Shown here: piece by piece, positions 6,296 through 10,352 of the stretch
Layout: the number at the start of each line of letters is the position of its first letter
Position numbering within the stretch: the first letter of the stretch is position 1
Origin: Thermoleophilaceae bacterium
GTDB taxonomy: Bacteria; Actinomycetota; Thermoleophilia; Solirubrobacterales; Thermoleophilaceae
DNA: 10,352 nt
Assembly: GCA_013812005.1 (NCBI GenBank)
Contig: JACCUE010000216.1
Span: forward strand, 1 to 10,352
Reading direction: 5' to 3'
Made by a program: the position numbers and the translations under genes
Notes under the pieces: model-generated
What the model was told of the DNA's origin: nothing
Databases searched by the model: none
What the model saw: only the letters and a program-made list of their open reading frames with translations

Positions 6296-6645
6296 TGCTT
6301 CAGCACGCGACGCTCGAGATCCGCCGCGATCAGCTGGACGCCTGCGTGGCCTTCTACGCGCTGATGGGCTTCCAGCGCGTCGATCCGCCCTCCTCGCTCG
6401 CCGACCGAGCCGCCTGGCTACAGCGCAGCGCGACCCAGATCCACCTGATGTGGGTCGAGGACCCCGTCTCGCTGCCCCGCGGGCACGTGGCGGTGGTGGT
6501 CGATGACTACCAGGCCACCCTCGGGTCCCTCGACGAGGCCGGGCATGAGCCCGAGCCGAGGGGCGAGCACTGGGGCTCGCCGCGGGCCATCGTCCGAGAT
6601 CCTGCAGGCAACCTCGTCGAGGTGATGGCCTTCCCACCGCCCTGA
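6295..6645 (+). CDS. VOC superfamily (glyoxalase/bleomycin-resistance fold) protein
   Basis: This is a 116-residue protein of the vicinal-oxygen-chelate fold, two beta-alpha-beta-beta-beta units. Candidate metal ligands are in the expected places: His4 (MLQHATLEI), His50 (TQIHLMW), His64 (PRGHVAVVVDD) and Glu109 (GNLVEVMAF, after the typical RDPAGNLVE turn). The acid-turn motif DPxGNxxE is a strong family mark. Members include lyases, dioxygenases, isomerases and drug-binding proteins; the substrate is not readable here. ATG 6295 puts the first strand at the N-terminus, as usual; in-frame GTG 6277 would add six residues. There is no Shine-Dalgarno sequence, and the start overlaps the stop of a possible leader ORF. 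It is divergent from the toxin-antitoxin operon and converges, 15 nt apart, on the membrane protein gene ending at 6661. Confidence 0.88.
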   Translation: MLQHATLEIRRDQLDACVAFYALMGFQRVDPPSSLADRAAWLQRSATQIHLMWVEDPVSLPRGHVAVVVDDYQATLGSLDEAGHEPEPRGEHWGSPRAIVRDPAGNLVEVMAFPPP

Positions 6646-6667
6646 GGCGCGCGCCCTCGCTCAGGGC
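6639..6667. terminator. Bidirectional hairpin containing both convergent stop codons
   Basis: GCCCTGAG at 6639-6646 pairs perfectly with CTCAGGGC at 6660-6667, an 8-bp stem with a 13-nt GC-rich loop. The VOC stop (TGA 6643-6645) and the opposing gene's stop (TGA at 6663-6661 on the minus strand) both lie within the stem. No T-tract follows on either strand. A role in termination or 3'-end protection is inferred from position. Confidence 0.55.
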
Positions 6668-7437
6668 TGGGGCGTTTCCTGCTGGGGCGCCGGCGGGGGG
6701 GTGGTCTGGGGCGCCGCTCTCGGCGCGGGCGCGTCCGCCGGGGGCTCCTCCTCGGGGGCCGGAGCGGTGGTCTCGGGAGCCGGTTCCGGCGCCGGCTCCT
6801 CGGTGGTGGGCGTGCGCTCGGGCGCCGTGGTCTCGGGCTCCTGCTCGGTCTGGGGGGGCGCCTGCCGGCCGCCGTCCTCGGCCGGTGCGGACCTGTCCTT
6901 CTTCTTCTTGCTCGCGCTGCTGTAGCCGGGGGGGCTGCCCTCCAGCAGGGACTGCCCGGCTATCGCCCGAGGGAGGGTGAGTACCACGACGCCGATCACG
7001 AACGCAAGGGCGGCGGTGGTGGCTATGAGCTTCCACGGCAGCGTGCGACTGCCCGCGCCGGAGCGGTAGACCCGCACGCCGTCGGGCAGCTTGCCCGAGG
7101 ACTGCCCGCGCGATGACGGGTCGCGCAGCGGCTGCTCGCGCACCGGCTCGGGATCGTCGTCCTCCACGGCCGGCGGTGGCGGGCCCGCGCCCATGGCCTC
7201 GGGCAGCGCATCGGTCTCGACCGTGAAGCGCTCCACGATCTTCGTCGCGGGGCGGTGGAGCATCTCGCTGACGATCGTGACGAGCACAGGGGTCATCGCC
7301 GCGGCGATCGGCGTGCCGGCGGCCCAGAGGCGGGAGGTCACAATCGCCGCAACGGCCGATGAGGCGCTGGCTATTGCCAGCGTGCGAATCGACAGGCGAC
7401 GCTCCTCCGCGCGAGAATCTCTCGCTTGCGAGGACAT
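6661..7437 (-). CDS. Hypothetical three-helix membrane protein with a Pro/Glu-rich C-terminal tail
   Basis: This is a 258-residue protein of unknown function. A basic N-terminus (RAEERRLSIR) precedes two close hydrophobic segments at about 18-36 and 42-59 (AIASASSAVAAIVTSRLW, GTPIAAAMTPVLVTIVSEML). A polar linker (61-133) leads to a third helix at 136-156 and an SKKKKDR patch at 176-182. The tail, about 183-258, is almost wholly Pro, Glu, Ala and Thr (for example PAPEPAPETTAPAPEEEPP) and is likely disordered. With a cytoplasmic N-terminus, three helices would put the tail outside, where it could span or contact the cell wall. I recall the SIRTLAIAS...TSRxW...MTPVLVxIVSE pattern from other actinobacterial proteins of unknown role. 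ATG 7437 is preferred over an upstream start at 7473: TACCCT at 7454-7449 lies between the two. It is divergent from the FAD oxidoreductase. Confidence 0.75.
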   Translation of the reverse strand: MSSQARDSRAEERRLSIRTLAIASASSAVAAIVTSRLWAAGTPIAAAMTPVLVTIVSEMLHRPATKIVERFTVETDALPEAMGAGPPPPAVEDDDPEPVREQPLRDPSSRGQSSGKLPDGVRVYRSGAGSRTLPWKLIATTAALAFVIGVVVLTLPRAIAGQSLLEGSPPGYSSASKKKKDRSAPAEDGGRQAPPQTEQEPETTAPERTPTTEEPAPEPAPETTAPAPEEEPPADAPAPRAAPQTTPPPAPQQETPQP

Positions 7438-7492
7438 GCGAAGGCGACAGGGTAGCGAGCGCCCGCGCGCCACCGAAGCCCGCTCGGAGGGG

Positions 7493-7498
7493 TACGGT
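7493..7498 (+). promoter_or_regulatory. -10 box of the oxidoreductase/dehydrogenase operon
   Basis: TACGGT at 7493-7498 lies seven bases before GTG 7506, implying a leaderless mRNA. A GGAGGGG run at 7486-7492 is too far upstream of the GTG (13 nt) to be a normal ribosome site. No recognisable -35 box is present. Confidence 0.45.
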
Positions 7499-7505
7499 GG
7501 GCGCC

Positions 7506-8975
7506 GTGGCGGACGAACTGCGCGGGGTCGACGCCGTGATCGTGGGGGCGGGCCACAATGGCCTGACCGCCGCCGCCTACCTGGCCCGGGCCGGCCTGTC
7601 CGTCGAGGTTCTCGAGCGCCGCGACATCGCCGGCGGCGCGTGCGTGACCGAGGAGCTGTGGCCGGGCGTGAGGGCGTCCCCCGGCGCTTACACGCTGTCG
7701 CTGCTGCGCCCGGAGATCATCCGCGATCTCGAGCTCGAGCGCCACGGCCTGCGGGTGTCGGTGCACGAGCCCTACCTGTTCGCCCCGTTCCCGGACGGGC
7801 GCAAGGTGGTCACGTGGTCGAGCCGTGAGCGCACGTGCGCCCAGCTCGAGCGCGACTGGTCGCGCGCCGACGCCCACGGCTACGCAGCCTTCGCCGAGCG
7901 CTGGGAGCGGGCTGCTGGGCAGGCGCGGTCGTTGATGAGCGAGCCGCCCGACCGCGAGCGCTGGCTCGACGCCGTGGGGAAGGGGATTCTCGACGGATCG
8001 GTGGCCGAGGAGCTGCGCGAGATCCCCTCGGAGCAGGTTCGCGTGCCGTTTGCGGTGCAGGGCCTGATCGGCACCCTGGCCGGCCCCGACGACCCCGGCA
8101 CCGCCTTCGTCGGCTTCTACCACGACCTCGGCCAGGCGGCGGGGGTGCCCGGCGCGTGGGGCTACGCGCGCGGTGGCATGGGCGCGGTGACCGCCGCGCT
8201 GCGCTCGGCGGCCGAGGCGGCCGGAGCCTCGGTCCGGCTCTCGGCTCCCGTCGAGCGCGTGCTGATCGAGGACGGGCGCGCGGTCGGCGTAGCGCTGGAG
8301 GGCGGGGAGGAGGTTGGCGCGCGTGTCGTGCTCTCCAACGCCGATCCGGTGCGCACGGCCGCCCTGGCCGGCACGGAGCCATTGCCGGGATGGCGCCAGG
8401 CGGGGCCGGTCGTGAAGGTGATGGTGCTGCTCGACGGACTGCCGGACTTCCCGTCCTGGCCCGGCGCCGAGCCTTGGCAGGGGACGATCGACATCGGCTT
8501 CACGCTCGGCGACCTCAGGGCCGCGGCCGACGACGCCCGCGCCGGCCGCCCGGCGGCGGCACCGTGGATCGAGGCAGCCTGCCAGACGGCCGCCGACGAC
8601 TCGCTCGCCCCCCCGGGCAGGCATGTGCTGTCGATGTTCTGCCAGTGCTTTCCGACCGATGTGGACGCCGAGGCGGCAGCGGACACGGCGATCGCCCGGT
8701 TTGCCGAGGTGTGCCCGGACCTGCCCGCCCGCGTGGTGGATCGGCTGGCGCTCGGGCCGCGCCAGCTCGAGGAGCGCTTCGGCATCACCGGCGGCCACAT
8801 CTTCCACGGAGAGATGCTGCCGGGCCAACTGCTGGAGGATCGGCCCGACAGGCGCCGCTTCGGCGGGGTGGAGGCGCTCTACCTGGCGGGCTCGGGCGCC
8901 CATCCCGGCGGCGCGGTGACGGGCGCCCCGGGCCTGCTGGCCGCCCGTGCGGTGCTCGAGGACCTGTCCGGGTGA
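7506..8975 (+). CDS. FAD-dependent oxidoreductase, CrtI/PYROXD2-like (phytoene dehydrogenase-related)
   Basis: This is a 489-residue flavoprotein of the phytoene-desaturase/amine-oxidase superfamily. The N-terminus carries the dinucleotide fold VIVGAGHNGLTAAAYLARAG (11-30), with Glu37 (VLERRD) placed to bind the adenosine ribose, then GGACVTEELWPG. The C-terminus has the second FAD motif, EALYLAGSGAHPGGAVTGAPG. The early motifs GHNGL, ACVTEE and SLLRPEIIRDLEL match the PYROXD2-like branch rather than true carotenoid desaturases; that branch is widespread and of uncertain substrate. No carotenoid genes are nearby, so a carotenoid role is not supported. GTG 7506 is chosen for its fit to the fold and the TACGGT box seven bases upstream; the frame is open further back, but that would overlap the divergent gene. 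Its stop overlaps the next start by four bases (GTGA), so the two are co-translated. Confidence 0.88.
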   Translation: MADELRGVDAVIVGAGHNGLTAAAYLARAGLSVEVLERRDIAGGACVTEELWPGVRASPGAYTLSLLRPEIIRDLELERHGLRVSVHEPYLFAPFPDGRKVVTWSSRERTCAQLERDWSRADAHGYAAFAERWERAAGQARSLMSEPPDRERWLDAVGKGILDGSVAEELREIPSEQVRVPFAVQGLIGTLAGPDDPGTAFVGFYHDLGQAAGVPGAWGYARGGMGAVTAALRSAAEAAGASVRLSAPVERVLIEDGRAVGVALEGGEEVGARVVLSNADPVRTAALAGTEPLPGWRQAGPVVKVMVLLDGLPDFPSWPGAEPWQGTIDIGFTLGDLRAAADDARAGRPAAAPWIEAACQTAADDSLAPPGRHVLSMFCQCFPTDVDAEAAADTAIARFAEVCPDLPARVVDRLALGPRQLEERFGITGGHIFHGEMLPGQLLEDRPDRRRFGGVEALYLAGSGAHPGGAVTGAPGLLAARAVLEDLSG

Positions 8976-9904
8976 GCCGTTGCTTCGTCACCCGTGACCT
9001 GCCCGGCAGGGCGCTCGACCGGCTGCGGGCCGAGCACGAGGTGGATGTGTGGCCGGACCGCTTCCCGCCTCCGCGCGAGCGGCTGATCGAGAGTGCCCGG
9101 TCGGCCCAAGGGCTGCTCTGCATGCTCACCGACCCGATCGACGCCGACCTGATCGCCGCCTGCCCGGACCTGCGGGCGATCTCCAACTACGCCGTGGGGG
9201 TCGACAACGTCGACGTGGCGGCCGCCACCGCCCGCGCCATCCCGGTGGGCAACACCCCCGGAGTGCTGACCGAGGCCACCGGTGATCTGACCCTGGCTCT
9301 GATGCTCGCGAGCCTGCGAAGACTGCCGGAGGGCGAGGCGGCCGTGCGGACCGGGGAGTGGCTCACCTGGGAGCCCGCCTTCCTGCTGGGATCCGACCTG
9401 CACCGGGCCACGGTGCTGCTGGTGGGCGGTGGTCGCATCGGCCAGGCTGTGGCGCGCCGGCTGCGGGGCTTCGGCGCCCGCGTCGTGGTGGCAGGCCGCG
9501 ACGATCCACTCGACGCCCTGCTGCCCGAGGCCGACGTCGTGTCGCTGCACTGTCCGCTGACCGAGAAGACACGGGGATTGATCGGTGCGGACGAGCTGAA
9601 GGCGATGAAGCCCACGGCCGTGCTGGTGAACACCGCCCGCGGGCCGATCGTGGACACCGCGGCGCTGGAGCACGCTCTCCGTGCCGGGGAGATTGCAGGC
9701 GCGGCCCTCGACGTGACCGATCCCGAGCCGCTGCCCGCCGATCACCCCCTGCTGACCGCCCCCGGCGCCCTCGTGGTGCCCCATATGGGCTCGGCCACCC
9801 AGGCCGCCCGCGAAGCGATGGCCGACTTGGCGGTGGACAACCTGCTGGCCGGCCTCAGGGGCGAGCCCATGCCACAGTCCGTGAACCCTGGAGCTCCTAG
9901 CTAA
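8972..9904 (+). CDS. D-2-hydroxyacid dehydrogenase, glyoxylate/hydroxypyruvate reductase-like
   Basis: This is a 310-residue NAD(P)H-dependent enzyme that would interconvert a 2-oxo acid (glyoxylate, hydroxypyruvate or similar) and the D-2-hydroxy acid. The substrate loop NYAVGVDNVDV is at 72-82 and NTPGVLTEAT at 94-103, both typical of GyaR-like reductases. The cofactor loop is VGGGRIGQ (151-158). The catalytic triad is complete: Arg223 (NTARGPIVD), Glu252 (DPEPLP) and His271 (VVPHMGSAT). The stretch after the second Rossmann strand (AGRDDPLDALLPEADVV) is shorter than in the archetypal 320-335-residue enzymes, so the cofactor-specificity loop is compact; preference for NADH or NADPH cannot be judged. 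GTG 8972 overlaps the upstream stop in GTGA, giving tight coupling to the FAD oxidoreductase. It ends in a strong hairpin shared with the convergent yjbQ-type gene. Confidence 0.92.
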   Translation: MSRCFVTRDLPGRALDRLRAEHEVDVWPDRFPPPRERLIESARSAQGLLCMLTDPIDADLIAACPDLRAISNYAVGVDNVDVAAATARAIPVGNTPGVLTEATGDLTLALMLASLRRLPEGEAAVRTGEWLTWEPAFLLGSDLHRATVLLVGGGRIGQAVARRLRGFGARVVVAGRDDPLDALLPEADVVSLHCPLTEKTRGLIGADELKAMKPTAVLVNTARGPIVDTAALEHALRAGEIAGAALDVTDPEPLPADHPLLTAPGALVVPHMGSATQAAREAMADLAVDNLLAGLRGEPMPQSVNPGAPS

Positions 9905-9926
9905 CCCTCCAGTCGAGGGTTAGCTA
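9898..9926. terminator. Strong bidirectional terminator hairpin containing both stop codons
   Basis: TAGCTAACCCTC at 9898-9909 and GAGGGTTAGCTA at 9915-9926 form a perfect 12-bp stem with a 5-nt CAGTC loop. The dehydrogenase stop (TAA 9902-9904) and the yjbQ-type stop (TAG, 9926-9924 on the minus strand) lie in opposite arms. There is no T-tract. The perfection and location make a shared terminator very likely. Confidence 0.85.
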
Positions 9927-10352
9927 CTCGCCGAGGACCTTGATCACCAGCCGCTTGTCGCGCCCGCCGTCGAACTCGACGTAGAAGATCGCCTGCCACG
10001 GGCCCAGGTCCAGCCGGCCCTCGGTCACCGGCACGATCACCTGATGGTGCACCAGGAGGTTCTTGAGGTGGGCGTCGCCGTTGTCCTCCCCGCCGCGGTG
10101 ATGGCGGTAGTCGCCGGGATCCGGCGACAGCTCACGCGCCACGTCGTTGGCGGGCTCCTTCCACGAAGGCGGCGCGACCTTGTCGAGCCACTCGAGCACG
10201 TCCTCCTGGAGACCGGGCTCGTCGTCGTTGATCCACACCCCCGCGGTGATGTGCATGGCGGAGACGAGCACCATCCCCTCGGCGATGCCCGACTCGTCGA
10301 CGGCTGCCTGTACGTCGCCGGTGAGGCGCACGAACTCACGCCGCTCCGTGGT
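9924..10352 (-). CDS. yjbQ: YjbQ / UPF0047 family protein (5' end outside window)
   Basis: 143 residues are visible and the frame runs off the right edge; family members are about 140 residues, so only a few N-terminal residues should be missing. A GTG at 10331 exists, but TTERREFV before it matches the usual start of the first strand, so it is probably internal. Family marks are AMHITAGVWINDDEPGLQEDVLEWL, then DYRHHRGGEDNGDAHLKNLLVHHQVIVPVTEGRLDLGPWQAIFYVEFDG, with the conserved histidines and the G-x-WQ-x-I-x-x-x-E-x-DG end. These small trimeric proteins have been reported with weak thiamine-phosphate synthase activity, but their true role is unsettled. It converges on the hydroxyacid dehydrogenase, sharing the hairpin over both stop codons. 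Confidence 0.93.
   Translation of the reverse strand, partial: TTERREFVRLTGDVQAAVDESGIAEGMVLVSAMHITAGVWINDDEPGLQEDVLEWLDKVAPPSWKEPANDVARELSPDPGDYRHHRGGEDNGDAHLKNLLVHHQVIVPVTEGRLDLGPWQAIFYVEFDGGRDKRLVIKVLGE

Noticed and set aside
5956..6306. Extending the VapC frame to 6306.
   Set aside because: The extra 117 codons overlap the antitoxin in another frame and are low-complexity; LLDTS belongs near the N-terminus.
6149..7558. A 469-codon minus-strand open frame over the membrane protein and VOC genes.
   Set aside because: Arg/Pro-rich shadow frame without recognisable domains.
7371..8903. A 510-codon minus-strand open frame opposite the FAD oxidoreductase.
   Set aside because: It is a shadow frame created by high GC; its translation is low-complexity, rich in Arg, His, Gln and Gly, with no domain, and it overlaps a clear enzyme gene.
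7835..8971. Long upstream extension of the hydroxyacid dehydrogenase frame, with start codons inside the FAD oxidoreductase.
   Set aside because: The extension translates to Arg/Gly-rich nonsense; homology to dehydrogenases begins at GTG 8972, which forms a normal GTGA overlap.
1..10352. Searched by eye for tRNA or rRNA genes, transposase genes, terminal inverted repeats, CRISPR arrays and phage genes.
   Set aside because: None seen; base composition and codon style look uniform through the window.

Overview
This window is very GC-rich, with densely packed genes, many GTG/TTG starts and almost no Shine-Dalgarno sequences. That points to a high-GC actinobacterium. A Tim44-like exported or membrane protein, DrrA-type exporters, a GyaR-like dehydrogenase and a YjbQ protein would fit the class Thermoleophilia (Solirubrobacterales or Gaiellales), but the taxon is an inference from style and remembered relatives, not from a marker gene.

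Layout. 1-463: end of a Tim44-like-domain protein (+), cut by the left edge. 500-1756: a minus-strand pair, a MarR-family regulator followed by a four-helix membrane protein of unknown function. 1757-1821: a divergent control region with a 27-bp imperfect palindrome over two overlapping -35 boxes. 1822-4408: a three-gene ABC exporter operon (+), a DrrA-type ATPase plus two ABC-2 permeases, all joined by 4-nt start/stop overlaps, then a small acidic protein (4450-4692). 4744-5505: a short-chain dehydrogenase (-). 5548-6194: a Phd-type antitoxin and VapC/PIN toxin (-) whose transcript may run on into the dehydrogenase. 6295-6645: a glyoxalase-fold (VOC) protein (+). 6661-7437: a three-helix membrane protein with a long proline/glutamate-rich tail (-). 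7506-9904: a coupled pair (+), a CrtI/PYROXD2-like FAD oxidoreductase and a D-2-hydroxyacid dehydrogenase. 9924-10352: YjbQ/UPF0047 family protein (-), cut by the right edge just short of its start.

How it works together. The clearest unit is the regulated exporter. The MarR protein probably binds the palindrome and represses both itself and the ABC operon until a ligand releases it, the usual logic of MarR-controlled drug or lipid efflux. The other genes are housekeeping or accessory enzymes with no clear shared pathway. The FAD oxidoreductase and hydroxyacid dehydrogenase are translationally coupled and may act on related metabolites.

Two architectural habits recur. Several operon heads have a TANNNT hexamer 6-7 nt before the start codon, as expected of leaderless mRNAs. 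Two convergent gene junctions carry a hairpin whose stem contains both stop codons. No stretch over 300 bases lacks a gene. I see no tRNA, rRNA, insertion sequence, CRISPR array or obvious sign of recent transfer. No wholly new system is evident; the best leads are the operator/promoter overlap, the stop-in-stem hairpins and several unexplained small or membrane proteins.
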